Translations under genes and position numbers: made by a program | Notes under the pieces: model-generated | What the model was told of the DNA's origin: nothing | Database searches by the model: none | The model's input: the letters and a program-made list of their open reading frames with translations, nothing else | Shown here: in pieces, positions 50,080 to 59,667 of the stretch | Numbering within the stretch: position 1 is the first letter of the stretch | Layout of the letters: each line of letters opens with the position of its first letter | Assembly (NCBI RefSeq): GCF_002250505.1 | Contig: NZ_NJGY01000001.1 | Coordinates: 1,743,968 to 1,807,967, forward strand | Length of the DNA: 64,000 bases | Direction: 5' to 3' | Source: Janthinobacterium sp. PC23-8 | GTDB lineage: Bacteria; Pseudomonadota; Gammaproteobacteria; Burkholderiales; Burkholderiaceae_D

Positions 50080-50559
50080 ATGAACAACGATCTGTTTGCA
50101 CTGGCCCATGAGGTGGGCCAGGCCCTGCATGCAAAGGGGCAATTACTGGCCACGGCCGAATCGTGCACGGGCGGTGGCGTGGCCCAGGCCGTCACCGACA
50201 TCGCCGGCTCCAGCGCCTGGTTCGAGCGCGGCTTCGTCACCTATACCAATCTGTCCAAGACCGAGATGCTGGGGGTGCCGGCGCAGCTGCTCGCCAGCCA
50301 TGGCGCCGTCAGCGAGGAAGTGGCCGCCGCCATGGCGCAAGGCGCGCTGGCCCATAGCGGCGCGCAGGTGGCGCTGTCGACCACCGGCATTGCCGGCCCC
50401 GGCGGCGCCGTGCCCGGCAAGCCGGTCGGCACGGTCTGCTTCGGCTGGGCCAGCGCCGGCGCCGTGCACACCGAGCGTCAGGTCTTTGCCGGCGACCGCC
50501 AGGCCGTGCGCGAGCAGGCGGTGGCGCATGCCTTGCAGGGATTGCTGAAACTTATCTAG
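50080..50559 (+). CDS. pncC: Nicotinamide-nucleotide amidase (CinA C-terminal type)
   Basis: Encodes 159 residues. The pattern LLATAESCTGGGVAQAVTD, GSSAWFERGFVTYTN and TGIAGPGGAVPGKPVGTV is that of PncC, the stand-alone C-terminal domain of CinA. It deamidates nicotinamide mononucleotide to nicotinate mononucleotide in NAD salvage. It is usually the gene after pgpA in a thiL-pgpA-pncC series; here the first two are not adjacent and pgpA is not seen. Confidence 0.93.
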   Translation: MNNDLFALAHEVGQALHAKGQLLATAESCTGGGVAQAVTDIAGSSAWFERGFVTYTNLSKTEMLGVPAQLLASHGAVSEEVAAAMAQGALAHSGAQVALSTTGIAGPGGAVPGKPVGTVCFGWASAGAVHTERQVFAGDRQAVREQAVAHALQGLLKLI

Positions 50560-50563
50560 CCGG

Positions 50564-52366
50564 CTAGCCGGCGATCATGGAGCGGTCGCGGCCGGCCTGC
50601 TTGGCCGCATACAGGGCGCTGTCGGCGCGCATCAGCAATTCATGGCGGCCAGTGCCGTGCAGCGGATATTCGGCGATGCCGGCCGAAAAAGTGCAGCCGG
50701 ACAAGCTATGCGGCGCCTGTTTGATCAGCAACTGGCGGTAGCGCGCGGCGATGTCGTCGACCTTGTGCGCCGCCACCAGGCTGTCGGCCTCGCGCAGCAG
50801 CAGGCAGAATTCCTCGCCGCCATAGCGGCACACCATGTCGCTGCCACGCAACTGGCCTTCGACCAGGCGCGCGAACTGGATCAGCACTTCGTCGCCGAAG
50901 TTGTGTCCGTAGGTATCGTTGATGCGCTTGAAAAAATCGAGGTCGATGATGATGAGGGCCACCGCAGCTTTGCCATTGGCCTCGTGCAGGATGGCGTTCA
51001 GGCAGGTTTCGAAATGGCGGCGGTTGTACAGGCCCGTCAGATGGTCGCGCATGGCCTGCTCCTTCAGGCTGTCCTGCAGCGAATTGACGTGCAGGATCTG
51101 GTGCGCCAGTTCGCGGTTCAGGTGCTCGAGCTTGAGGTTTTCCGATTCGCGCGCGGCCTGCAATTCCAGCGCCTTGTCGCGCTCGGCCTTGAGGTTGCGC
51201 ATTTCTTTTTCCAGGTGACGCATCAGCACGCGCGAGGCGCGCGCGGACTTGCTGCTCGCCTCAAAAGCGGCGTGATACTGCTGCAAATAACCATACGCGT
51301 CCTGCCAGTGGCCCAACTGCGCATTGAGGTCGGACAAGCCGCGCAGGATCTGCTGCCGGTGAAACGGATTGCGGGTCCAGCTCAGCAGGCTGTGCGCCTG
51401 CGTCAACGACACCAGCGCGGTGGCCGCATCGCCCGCGTGCAGGTCGAGCTTGCCGCGCACCAGCCACACATGCATCTGCTCCTCCAGGTCCTGCGCCTGA
51501 TGCGCGTATTGATCGGCGCGCTGCAGCAGTTCCAGTGCGGTTTGCGCTTGCTGCAGCGAAATGGCGGCATGGGCGGCAATGCAGAACAAGAAGGCGCGCA
51601 CCGCCAGATTTTCCTCGGGCCAGTCATAAAACGGTTCGACCAGCGCCAGCGCCTCGACCGGCTTGCCGGTGGCCAGCAAACACATGGCCAGGTTGGCCGA
51701 GACGATGGTGTGCTGGTACTTGAGCTTTTGCGTGCCGATGATGTCGAGCGCTTCGTACAGCAGCGGGATCGCGTCCTCGTCATTGCCCAGGTCGTGCTGC
51801 GACGAAGCCAGGTTCGACAGGCTGTTGACGCGCTGCGCGGGCGTGCCGAAGCGCTCGGCGATATCGAGTGCCAGCAGGAAGTTGCGCGGCCCTTCCTGCG
51901 TATCGCCACGGTTCAGGGCATCGACGCCCAGGCGCGCATACAGCATGAATTTATGCAGGGAATCAGGAATTTGCGCGGCAAGCTGGCGCGCCAGCAGGAA
52001 AAACTGTTCCGCTTCGGCAAATTCGCCGCGCCGGCTGGCGTAAGCCCCCTGCAGCGCGGCCAAGGACATGCCGCCTTCGAGGTCATGGCAGGCGTGAAAA
52101 TACTCGCGCAATGCGGCACTGGCCGGCTCCATCTCGCCGCCATAATAGGCCAGCCAGCATCGGTTCAGCTCGGCGTACGCGTGGCCGCGGCGATACTGCC
52201 GGCGTTCGCTGGCGGCCAGCACCAGTCGCACCAGGCGCCTGGCTTGGCGGCGGTTGCCCACCACGCAGGACAAACCCTGCAAATTGAGACGGTCCAGGTG
52301 GGCTTTATCGAGACTGGAGAGCGGCACGGCAACCTTTTCACACTCCAGGGTGGATTTTTCACACAA
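50564..52366 (-). CDS. Diguanylate cyclase with N-terminal TPR-like repeats
   Basis: Encodes 600 residues from a TTG at 52366; a GTG at 52327 with AAAGG upstream is an equally good start. Residues about 40-390 are helical repeats of TPR type (NSLSNLASSQHDLGNDEDAI and similar), then a coiled coil. The GGDEF domain has the metal site IDLDFFKRINDTYGHNFGD, the active signature RYGGEEF near residue 530, and an inhibitory I-site RGSD five residues before it. It should make c-di-GMP with product inhibition, controlled by a protein partner bound to the repeats. It is cytoplasmic. Confidence 0.93.
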   Translation of the reverse strand: MCEKSTLECEKVAVPLSSLDKAHLDRLNLQGLSCVVGNRRQARRLVRLVLAASERRQYRRGHAYAELNRCWLAYYGGEMEPASAALREYFHACHDLEGGMSLAALQGAYASRRGEFAEAEQFFLLARQLAAQIPDSLHKFMLYARLGVDALNRGDTQEGPRNFLLALDIAERFGTPAQRVNSLSNLASSQHDLGNDEDAIPLLYEALDIIGTQKLKYQHTIVSANLAMCLLATGKPVEALALVEPFYDWPEENLAVRAFLFCIAAHAAISLQQAQTALELLQRADQYAHQAQDLEEQMHVWLVRGKLDLHAGDAATALVSLTQAHSLLSWTRNPFHRQQILRGLSDLNAQLGHWQDAYGYLQQYHAAFEASSKSARASRVLMRHLEKEMRNLKAERDKALELQAARESENLKLEHLNRELAHQILHVNSLQDSLKEQAMRDHLTGLYNRRHFETCLNAILHEANGKAAVALIIIDLDFFKRINDTYGHNFGDEVLIQFARLVEGQLRGSDMVCRYGGEEFCLLLREADSLVAAHKVDDIAARYRQLLIKQAPHSLSGCTFSAGIAEYPLHGTGRHELLMRADSALYAAKQAGRDRSMIAG

Positions 52367-52550
52367 AAATTACCCTATATCAATGATATTCTTCCCCTTC
52401 ATCATAACCAGATTTCGCCTTGCACATGGTATCTTTGCAAACGATTGTGGTAAAAACCCCAGTGCGCGGTGGTGACCGGACAATCTGTCCACGGTTGCCT
52501 GCGGAACAAAAAACCACTATTCTCAATAATTGCCAGCCACCACCCCTTCC

Positions 52551-53468
52551 ATGACCCTGTCTTCCGCGCTCACCACCTGCCTGTCCCTGCTGCTGTTGTC
52601 GGGCTGCGCCGGCGCGCCGGCTGATCCTGCGGCCGCCGCCTACCTGGCCGGTCCGGCCTACACCGTCTACGCGGCCGGCGATATCGCCGATTGCCGACAG
52701 CACGGCTGGCAATACACGGGCGCGGCGCTGACGGCCGAGCTGATCGCCGGCGAACTGGCCGGCAAGCCGGAGGCCGCCGTACTGAGCCTGGGCGACCATA
52801 CCTATCCGGTCGGCCTGGCGGCGGAATTTCGCGATTGCTATGCCCCCACCTGGGGCCGCTTCAAGGAGCGCACCTACCCCACGCCCGGCAACCATGAATA
52901 CTACGGTTCCAGGTCGGCCAGCGGCTATGTCGATTATTTCGGCCGGCCCGATTACTACAGTTTTCAACTGGGCAGCTGGCACGTGATCTCGCTCAACAGC
53001 CATTTGCCGGCCGCGCGGCTGGACGAGCAGCTGGCCTGGCTGAAAGACGACCTGGCGCGCCACCCGGCGCGCTGCACCCTGGCCTACTGGCATGCGCCGT
53101 TGTACAGTTCGGGCGGCCACCGCGCGCCAAAAACCATGCAGCCGGCCTGGCAGGCGCTGCACCAGGCTGGCGCCGAGCTGGTGCTGTCGGGCCACGACCA
53201 CGATTACGAGCGCTTCGCGCCGCAGGACGCCAGCGGCAACATCGACACGGAACGGGGCCTGCGCCAGTTCGTGATCGGCACCGGCGGCGCCTTCCTGACG
53301 CCCTTCTTTTATTTCATGCCGCACAGCGAGATGCGCGACAACAGCAGCCATGGCGTGCTCAGGCTGAGCCTGCACGAGGCCGGCTACAGCTGGCGCTACC
53401 TGGCCGTGCCGGACGACGGCACGGTGGCGCGCCCGGCGCCCGACAGCGGCGCAGCGCCCTGCCATTGA
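52551..53468 (+). CDS. Lipoprotein metallophosphoesterase (calcineurin-like)
   Basis: Encodes 305 residues from the ATG at 52551. The N-terminal signal ends in a lipobox, LLLLSGCAG, so it is a lipoprotein. Metal-binding motifs of the calcineurin fold are YAAGDIAD, LSLGDHTYP, TPGNHEYYG, YWHAPLYS and LSGHDHDYERF. This matches purple-acid-phosphatase-like esterases; the substrate may be a phosphomonoester in the periplasm. It is followed closely by the TraL-like gene on the same strand. Confidence 0.9.
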   Translation: MTLSSALTTCLSLLLLSGCAGAPADPAAAAYLAGPAYTVYAAGDIADCRQHGWQYTGAALTAELIAGELAGKPEAAVLSLGDHTYPVGLAAEFRDCYAPTWGRFKERTYPTPGNHEYYGSRSASGYVDYFGRPDYYSFQLGSWHVISLNSHLPAARLDEQLAWLKDDLARHPARCTLAYWHAPLYSSGGHRAPKTMQPAWQALHQAGAELVLSGHDHDYERFAPQDASGNIDTERGLRQFVIGTGGAFLTPFFYFMPHSEMRDNSSHGVLRLSLHEAGYSWRYLAVPDDGTVARPAPDSGAAPCH

Positions 53469-53510
53469 CCTTTTCACCTGTTACAGACGCAATCACTTGG
53501 AGTAGTCGCA

Positions 53511-54239
53511 ATGCAAAACACGGTACATTTCATCCTGCAGGGCAAAGGCGGCATCGGCAAGACGCTGGTGTCGACCCTGCTGGCGCAATGGATGGTCGGC
53601 AAGGACGACAACGCCCTGCGCTGCTACGACACCGACCAGGAAAACGCCACCTTCTCGCGCTACAAGGCGATGAACGTCAAGCATGTGCCGGTCATGACGG
53701 AGGGGCGCATGATCGACCCGAAGCGTTTTGACGCGTTGATGATCGATATCCTGGAGACAGACGGCAACTGCGTGGTCGACAACGGCGCCAATACCTTTTC
53801 GCCACTGATGGGCTATCTGCTGGAAAACGACTGCTTTGCCTTGCTGGAAGAATCAGGCCGCAAGGTGTATATCCACACCATCGTCGGCGGCGGCGACACC
53901 CTGCACGACACGGCCACCGGCTTTGTCGCCACGGCCCAGGCGACCACGGTACCGCTGGTGCTGTGGCAGAACGAACACTTCGGCCTGCTGCAATCGGCCT
54001 CGGGCAAGCGGTTCATCGAATCGCAGTCGTATAACGACCACCGCGCCCGCGTGAAAGGCAGCATCACCTTGTCGCAGCGCAACCCGGATACCTTTGGCGC
54101 CGACGTGAAAAAGATGAACACGGCACGCCTGACGATGCAGGAAGTGCTGCAGAACGACAAGTTCAACATCATGGAAAAACAGCGTATCAAGGTGGTCTAC
54201 CGCGATATTTTCGAACAACTCGACAAGGTGCAATGGTAG
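53511..54239 (+). CDS. TraL-like ParA/MinD-type ATPase
   Basis: Encodes 242 residues. The deviant Walker A motif is QGKGGIGKTLVSTLLAQWM near residue 10, with the signature lysine of ParA/MinD ATPases, and CYDTDQENATFSRY is the Walker A' region. Length and pattern resemble TraL of IncP-type conjugation systems. No other conjugation gene is present, so it is a chromosomal pair with the next gene, which it overlaps by 7 bases. Its role outside conjugation is unknown; positioning or control of a membrane partner is possible. Confidence 0.85.
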   Translation: MQNTVHFILQGKGGIGKTLVSTLLAQWMVGKDDNALRCYDTDQENATFSRYKAMNVKHVPVMTEGRMIDPKRFDALMIDILETDGNCVVDNGANTFSPLMGYLLENDCFALLEESGRKVYIHTIVGGGDTLHDTATGFVATAQATTVPLVLWQNEHFGLLQSASGKRFIESQSYNDHRARVKGSITLSQRNPDTFGADVKKMNTARLTMQEVLQNDKFNIMEKQRIKVVYRDIFEQLDKVQW

Positions 54240-54574
54240 TGGACCAGCATAAACTGCGCAGCCATGTGTTTGAGCGGACCGGCATCCGGATCGACACCGA
54301 CGACCCCATCTTTGCCCTGGTGGCCCTGAACGAAGCGGTGCTGGCCGAGACCGTCGAGCGCCAGCTGGCCGTGCTGAACACCGCCACCGAAGCGCTGGCG
54401 GCGCAGGCCTGCGCCACGGGCGGCCTGCCGCCGCTGGCGATGCCGCTCGCTTTGGGCGTTGCCGACAGGCGCTGGTTTACGCCGCGCGAATGGCGCTTGC
54501 TGGGCGCCGCCGCCATCGTCTCGCTGGCCTCTTCCCTCTTGGTGCTGGCCGGCGCGGCGCTGCTGTGGCGCTAA
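54233..54574 (+). CDS. TraM-like small membrane protein
   Basis: Encodes 113 residues. A soluble N-terminal part (RIDTDDPIFALVALNEAVLA) is followed by one C-terminal membrane helix (LLGAAAIVSLASSLLVLAGA). The arrangement, and its overlap with the TraL-like gene, match the TraL-TraM neighbours of IncP-like plasmids. It may be the membrane partner of the ATPase. The identification is from pattern and position only. Confidence 0.75.
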   Translation: MVVDQHKLRSHVFERTGIRIDTDDPIFALVALNEAVLAETVERQLAVLNTATEALAAQACATGGLPPLAMPLALGVADRRWFTPREWRLLGAAAIVSLASSLLVLAGAALLWR

Positions 54575-54613
54575 GTAAGTGCCAAGAAATTATTGTGAAA
54601 TTATGACGAACAG

Positions 54614-54692
54614 AACCGGATGCGCTGCAAGGCGCCCGATGCGACGCAGTGCGAGCACTGCTAGCAGCGGGCAACGCTGCAGAGCGCCGGTT
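54614..54692. repeat. Structured intergenic element (nested inverted repeats)
   Basis: AACCGG at 54614-54619 pairs with CCGGTT at 54687-54692. Inside lies a perfect 7-bp hairpin, GCAGTGC-GA-GCACTGC, at 54646-54661, with CTGCTAGCAG beside it. The whole could fold into a long imperfect hairpin. It looks like a REP-type repeat or a structured RNA between the TraM-like and M16 genes. There is no T-run, so it is not a simple terminator. Confidence 0.5.
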
Positions 54693-54770
54693 ATGGAAGT
54701 CAGAATCCACAAGAATTTATGCGTACTTGCTTAGTCCCGAACTCTTTATCATCCTCTATTGGAAGCACGC

Positions 54771-57596
54771 ATGAAACCGATCAAATTGCTGGCCATCCCC
54801 GCCCTGATGCTGTCGCTGTACGGCGCTGCGCCCACGCTGGCCCATGCGGCCGAAGCGGCCGTAGCGGCAGCGGCCGGCGCCACCGCCGTGCCGCATATCG
54901 CCTACGAAAAATACACGCTGCCCAACGGCCTGGAAGTGATCCTGGTAGAAGACCACAAGCTGCCCGTTACCGCCGTCAATATCTGGTACCACGTGGGGCC
55001 GGCCAATGAAGCGCCGGGCCTGACCGGCTTTGCCCACTTGTTCGAACACATGATGTTTGCCGCCACCAAACACGTGCCGCGCGGCCTGGCCGACCAGTTG
55101 CTCGAAGGCGCGGGCGCCACCGATTCGAACGGCAGCACCGATTTCGACCGCACCAATTATTTCGATACCGTGCCGTCGAACCAGCTGGAACTGGCGCTGT
55201 GGACCCATTCCGACCGCATGGGCTATCTGCTCGACGTGCTCGACCAGACGGCGCTGACCAACCAGCAGGACGTGGTGCGCAACGAGCGCCGCCAGAGCGT
55301 GGAAAACGTACCCTACGGCATCGTGCAGGAAGCGCTGTTTCATCAACTGTTTCCGAAGAACCATCCCTATTACGCCAGCGTGATCGGTTCGCACGCCGAC
55401 ATCCAGAACGCCAAACTGGACGACATCAAGCAATTCTTCACCAAATACTATGGCCCCAACAACGCCAGCCTGGTGATCGCCGGCGATATCGACAAGGCCA
55501 AAACCAGGGAACTGGTCAACAAATATTTCGGCAGTTTCAAGAGTGGTCCGGCGGTGGCAAAACCGCAGGTGGTGACGCCACCGATCACCGAGGAACGCCG
55601 GGTGGTAGTGCAGGACAGGGTCGAGTTACCCCGTGTCTACTTCGGCTGGCTCACCCCATCGGCCTACACCAAAGACGATGCGGAACTCAAGATTGCTGCG
55701 CAGATCCTGGCCGGTGGCAAATCGAGCCGCCTGTACAAGTCGCTGGTATATGAGCAGCAGATCGCCCAGGACGTGGGCGCCGACCAGGGTTCGGCCGCGT
55801 TGAGCTCGATGTTTACCATCGACGCCACGGCCCGCCCCGGCCACCAGCCGGAAGAAATCGAGCAGGCCCTGAACGCCGAACTGGAAAAGCTGCGTGCGCA
55901 AGGCCCGACCGGGAAGGAAATCGAGCGCGCCCGCAACGGCATCGAAACCATGATGCTGAGCCAGGTGGAAAAAGTCGGCGGGCACGGCGTGGCCAACTTG
56001 CTCAACGAATACAACCAGTACACGGGCGACCCCGGCTACCTGGCCAAGGATATCGAACGCTACCGGCAAGTGACGGCGGCCGGCGTACAGCGCGCCGTCG
56101 ACACCTACCTCAAAACCCGGGCGCGGGTGGTGGTCTACGGCGTGCCGGGCACGCCCGACCTGGGCCCGGAAGTGGCCACGCCGGCACCGGGCAAGGTCAA
56201 GGCCGCGCCCGGTACCGCCATCAATGCCGACGAGCCATGGCGTAACAAGGTGCCCGCCGCCGGCCCGGCGCCAGCGATCAAGCTGCCGCAAGGCAAATCG
56301 TTCACCCTGGCCAACGGCCTGACGGTGATTCACCACTACAACCCGGCCGTGCCGCTGGTGGCCAGCCAGCTGGTGATCAAGAGTGGCTCCGGCGCCAATC
56401 CGCTGGCCCAGCCCGGCCTGTCGAGCTTTACGGCGCAATTGCTGCAGGAAGGCACGGCCACGCGCAGCGCGCCGCAGATCGCCGATGAAGCGGCGCAACT
56501 GGGCGCTTTTCTCGGTACCGGTTCCGGCGCCGACAGTTCGTTTGCACAGATGACGTCGTTAAAGAGCACCTTCCCGCAGGCGCTGGACCTGCTGGCCGAC
56601 GTGGTGCAGCATCCGCAGTTCCCGCAAGAGGAAGTGGAGCGCCAGCGCGCCAGCCGCATCGGCAACCTGGCGCAGCAGCGCGAAAACGCCGGCTTTGTCG
56701 CCGCCCGCGTGGAAGCGGCCGCCCTGTACGGCCCGCAACATCCTTACGGTTATATCCAGCTGGGCACGGAAGCGGCCTTGAAAGCGACCACCCGCGCCGA
56801 CCTGCAGCGCTTCTGGCAGCAGCATTATGTGCCGAACAATGCGGCCTTGATCGTCTCGGGCGATATCACGGAAAGCGAACTGAAGGCGCTGGCGCAAGCG
56901 AAGTTCGGCGCCTGGAAAGCGGGCGAAGTCGCGCCATCGGTGGCCGCCCTGCCTGCCACCAGCAAGGCCAGATTGATCCTGGTCGACAAGCCGGGCGCAC
57001 CGCAAACGGCGCTGCGCCTGTCGAATATTGCGGTCGACCGCAAGACGCCCGACTACGCGCCGCTGCAAGTGATGAACGCGGCCCTCGGTGGCCTGTTTAC
57101 CAGCCGCCTGAACACCAATCTGCGCGAAGAAAAGGGCTATACCTACGGCGTGCGCTCGCAGTTCCAGTACCGCAGCCTGCCCGGCCCGTTCTCGATCGCG
57201 GCCAGCGTACGCACCGACGTGACGGGCGCGGCCGTATCGGAAACGGTGAAGGAGCTGCGCGCCATGATCGCCAGGCCTTTGAGCGCCAAGGAATTGTCGA
57301 ATGCGCGCAATGCGCAGGTATTGTCGCTGCCGGGCCAGTTCGACACCAACGCCAGCGTCAGCGCCAGCATGGCCAGCACCTATGTCTACAACCTGGGCCT
57401 CGACTACTACACCCTGCTGCCGCAGCGCTTTGCCAGCGTGACGGGCAAGCAGGTGCAGCAGGTGGCAAAAAAATACCTGCAGCCTGAAAAGCTGATCGTG
57501 ATCGGCGTCGGTGACCAGGCGAAGATCGCACCGCAACTGTCCAGGCTGAAACTGGCGCCGGTGGAAGTGCGCGACGCGGAAGGCAACGTCAAATAA
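54771..57596 (+). CDS. Exported M16-family zinc metalloprotease (two M16 modules)
   Basis: Encodes 941 residues from the ATG at 54771, preceded by GGAAG. A signal peptide (to about residue 24, ALMLSLYGAAPTLAHA) sends it to the periplasm. The inverted zinc motif HxxEH is in FAHLFEHMMFAATKH near residue 95, with the downstream ERRQSVEN glutamate. The second half (from about residue 505, KSFTLANGLTVIHHYN) is a non-catalytic M16 copy that forms the clamshell. These pitrilysin-like enzymes degrade short peptides. It is probably a single-gene unit. Confidence 0.95.
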   Translation: MKPIKLLAIPALMLSLYGAAPTLAHAAEAAVAAAAGATAVPHIAYEKYTLPNGLEVILVEDHKLPVTAVNIWYHVGPANEAPGLTGFAHLFEHMMFAATKHVPRGLADQLLEGAGATDSNGSTDFDRTNYFDTVPSNQLELALWTHSDRMGYLLDVLDQTALTNQQDVVRNERRQSVENVPYGIVQEALFHQLFPKNHPYYASVIGSHADIQNAKLDDIKQFFTKYYGPNNASLVIAGDIDKAKTRELVNKYFGSFKSGPAVAKPQVVTPPITEERRVVVQDRVELPRVYFGWLTPSAYTKDDAELKIAAQILAGGKSSRLYKSLVYEQQIAQDVGADQGSAALSSMFTIDATARPGHQPEEIEQALNAELEKLRAQGPTGKEIERARNGIETMMLSQVEKVGGHGVANLLNEYNQYTGDPGYLAKDIERYRQVTAAGVQRAVDTYLKTRARVVVYGVPGTPDLGPEVATPAPGKVKAAPGTAINADEPWRNKVPAAGPAPAIKLPQGKSFTLANGLTVIHHYNPAVPLVASQLVIKSGSGANPLAQPGLSSFTAQLLQEGTATRSAPQIADEAAQLGAFLGTGSGADSSFAQMTSLKSTFPQALDLLADVVQHPQFPQEEVERQRASRIGNLAQQRENAGFVAARVEAAALYGPQHPYGYIQLGTEAALKATTRADLQRFWQQHYVPNNAALIVSGDITESELKALAQAKFGAWKAGEVAPSVAALPATSKARLILVDKPGAPQTALRLSNIAVDRKTPDYAPLQVMNAALGGLFTSRLNTNLREEKGYTYGVRSQFQYRSLPGPFSIAASVRTDVTGAAVSETVKELRAMIARPLSAKELSNARNAQVLSLPGQFDTNASVSASMASTYVYNLGLDYYTLLPQRFASVTGKQVQQVAKKYLQPEKLIVIGVGDQAKIAPQLSRLKLAPVEVRDAEGNVK

Positions 57597-57599
57597 GGC

Positions 57600-58001
57600 T
57601 TAACGGCGTTTGAACAGCGCCAGGTTGTCGATCATCGCCGCCACGGCCACCCCGACCGTGCAGGCGATCAGGTCGGCCCAGCCAAAGAACGAGCCCAGCA
57701 CCAGATGAGCCAGGGTGTGGCTGCGCAGCTCGACGATCCACGGCGCCTGGTACAGCTGGCTGAACTCGACCGCAAAGCAGACCAGCAAGGCCCATAGCGC
57801 CAGCTGCCAGGTACGCATGCGGGTGGCAAACAAGCCCAGTCCAAACACGATCATCATGGCCCACAGGGCGTCGCCCGGATATTTGCCGAGCGCGTCGGGT
57901 AGCCACTGGGGAAAGGCGCGCGAGGCCAGGCCCAGCGCAATGGCCGCTGCGGTGGCAGCGAGCTGCAACAGGCGGCGGCGTTCAGGTTTTACCAGAAACA
58001 T
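57600..58001 (-). CDS. DUF2809-family membrane protein
   Basis: Encodes 133 residues with AAGGAAAT before the ATG. Four membrane helices are visible, and GKYPGDALWAMMIVFGLGLF with VEFSQLYQAPW matches the DUF2809 pattern as I know it. The function of this family is unknown. It is convergent with the M16 gene; the stop codons are 3 bases apart. Confidence 0.85.
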   Translation of the reverse strand: MFLVKPERRRLLQLAATAAAIALGLASRAFPQWLPDALGKYPGDALWAMMIVFGLGLFATRMRTWQLALWALLVCFAVEFSQLYQAPWIVELRSHTLAHLVLGSFFGWADLIACTVGVAVAAMIDNLALFKRR

Positions 58002-58083
58002 ATTTCCTTCAAAGACGGAAGACGGGCCGAACTATTGCGGCCCGTTCCGTATTGTACTGCGCCTATGTGCGACAGCAGACAAA

Positions 58084-59016
58084 CTAATCGCCCAGCCCCG
58101 CATACAGCGCCGTGCTCAGGTAGCGCTCGCCGAACGACGGGATAATCGTGACGATGGTCTTGCCGGCGTTTTCCGGCCGCTGCGCCACCTGCAAGGCGGC
58201 CCACAGGGCGGCGCCCGACGAGATGCCGACCAGCAGGCCTTCGTCGCTGGCGGCCAGGCGCGCGGTGGCAAAGGCGTCGTCGCTCTTGACGCAGATGACT
58301 TCGTCGTAGATGGCGGTGTTCAGTATCTGCGGCACGAAGCCGGCGCCGATGCCCTGGATCGGATGCGGGCCCTTGGTGCCTTTCGACAGCATCGGCGAGG
58401 CCTCCGGCTCCACCGCGATGATCTGCACGCCGCTCTTGCGTTCCTTGAGCACTTCGCCGATGCCGGTAATCGTGCCGCCGGTGCCGACGCCGGCGATCAC
58501 GATGTCAACTTGCCCATCGGTATCGCGCCAGATTTCCTCGGCCGTCGTCTGGCGGTGGATGGCGGGATTGGCGGGGTTATTGAATTGCTGCAGCATCAGG
58601 TAGCGCGGGTCGGCCGCCACCAGCTCTTCGGCCTTGCGGATCGCCCCCAGCATACCTTCGCTGCCCGGCGTCAAGACCAGTTCGGCGCCATAGGCGCGCA
58701 GCAGGATGCGCCGTTCGCGGCTCATGGTATCGGGCATGACCAGGGTGCAGCGGTAGCCGCGCGCCGCGCACACCATCGCCAGCGCGATGCCGGTATTGCC
58801 GCTGGTGGGCTCGACGATGACGGTGTCGGGATGGATCAGGCCGGCGCTTTCGGCGGCGGTGATCATGGCCAGGCCGATGCGGTCCTTGACGCTGTGGGCG
58901 GGATTGTAGAATTCGAGTTTGGCCAGGATGGTGGCTTTGCAGCCGGCGGCGATGCGGTTGATGCGCACCAGCGGTGTATTGCCGATCAGTTCGGTGACGT
59001 CGTTGGCGATATTCAT
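58084..59016 (-). CDS. cysK: Cysteine synthase A (O-acetylserine sulfhydrylase)
   Basis: Encodes 310 residues, with GGAG 7 bases before the ATG. The PLP lysine is in [14 protein letters not shown] near residue 43, the substrate loop is [11 protein letters not shown], and the phosphate-binding loop is [12 protein letters not shown]. It forms cysteine from O-acetylserine and sulfide. [11 protein letters not shown] near the C-terminus is typical of CysK rather than CysM. No Cbl/CysB site could be recognised. Confidence 0.95.
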   Translation of the reverse strand: MNIANDVTELIGNTPLVRINRIAAGCKATILAKLEFYNPAHSVKDRIGLAMITAAESAGLIHPDTVIVEPTSGNTGIALAMVCAARGYRCTLVMPDTMSRERRILLRAYGAELVLTPGSEGMLGAIRKAEELVAADPRYLMLQQFNNPANPAIHRQTTAEEIWRDTDGQVDIVIAGVGTGGTITGIGEVLKERKSGVQIIAVEPEASPMLSKGTKGPHPIQGIGAGFVPQILNTAIYDEVICVKSDDAFATARLAASDEGLLVGISSGAALWAALQVAQRPENAGKTIVTIIPSFGERYLSTALYAGLGD

Positions 59017-59098
59017 GGGGGAGTCTCCACGGTTGCAGGAGTACCCAGTCTACCGCCTTTGACAGCAACGCGCGAGGGCGTTGCTGTCGAATAATTAA

Positions 59099-59569
59099 TT
59101 ACTTAACATCAAGCAATTCGACATCGAAGATCAGCGCCGAGTTCGGCGGGATGTCGCCATTGCCGGCGCCGCGCGCGCCGTAGGCCAGTTCGCCAGGAAT
59201 GATCAGGGTGCGCTTGCCGCCCACTTTCATGCCGGCCACGCCCTGGTCCCAACCCTTGATGACCATACCCTTGCCCAGCGGGAAGTCAAACGGGCCACGG
59301 CCGACGGAGCTGTCGAACTGCTTGCCGCGCGAGTTTTTCGCCAGCGGACGGTACAGCCAGCCCGTGTAATGCACGCTGACGGTATTGCCGACGGCCGCTT
59401 CCTTGCCGGCGCCCACTTTGTTGTCGATGATGATCAGCTTGTCGGCGACCGGGCCCGGACTCAGCGACACGGCCGATGCCGGTACGGGCGCCGGTGCGGG
59501 GGCTTGCGCCTGCGCCAGCGACGCGGCGACGGAGCAGATCAGGGCAAACAATACGGAGCTACGCGTCAT
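59099..59569 (-). CDS. Exported FKBP-type peptidyl-prolyl isomerase
   Basis: Encodes 156 residues with AAGGAAAG before the ATG. A signal peptide (residues 1-22, ALICSVAASLAQAQA) and a proline-alanine linker precede one FKBP domain: VSVHYTGWLY, QFDSSVGRGPFDF, VIKGWDQGVAGMKVGGKR and IPPNSALIFDVELLDVK. The active-site residues are kept. It should speed prolyl isomerisation in periplasmic proteins. It is shorter than E. coli FkpA, lacking the dimerisation domain. Confidence 0.93.
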   Translation of the reverse strand: MTRSSVLFALICSVAASLAQAQAPAPAPVPASAVSLSPGPVADKLIIIDNKVGAGKEAAVGNTVSVHYTGWLYRPLAKNSRGKQFDSSVGRGPFDFPLGKGMVIKGWDQGVAGMKVGGKRTLIIPGELAYGARGAGNGDIPPNSALIFDVELLDVK

Positions 59570-59667
59570 GATGGTTACTTTCCTTGAGTGTCAATGAGAT
59601 TTCAGTCAGACCCTGCCATGGTGGATGGGCAGGATGCGCGACAATAATAGCAAACCATGGGAGCGAT

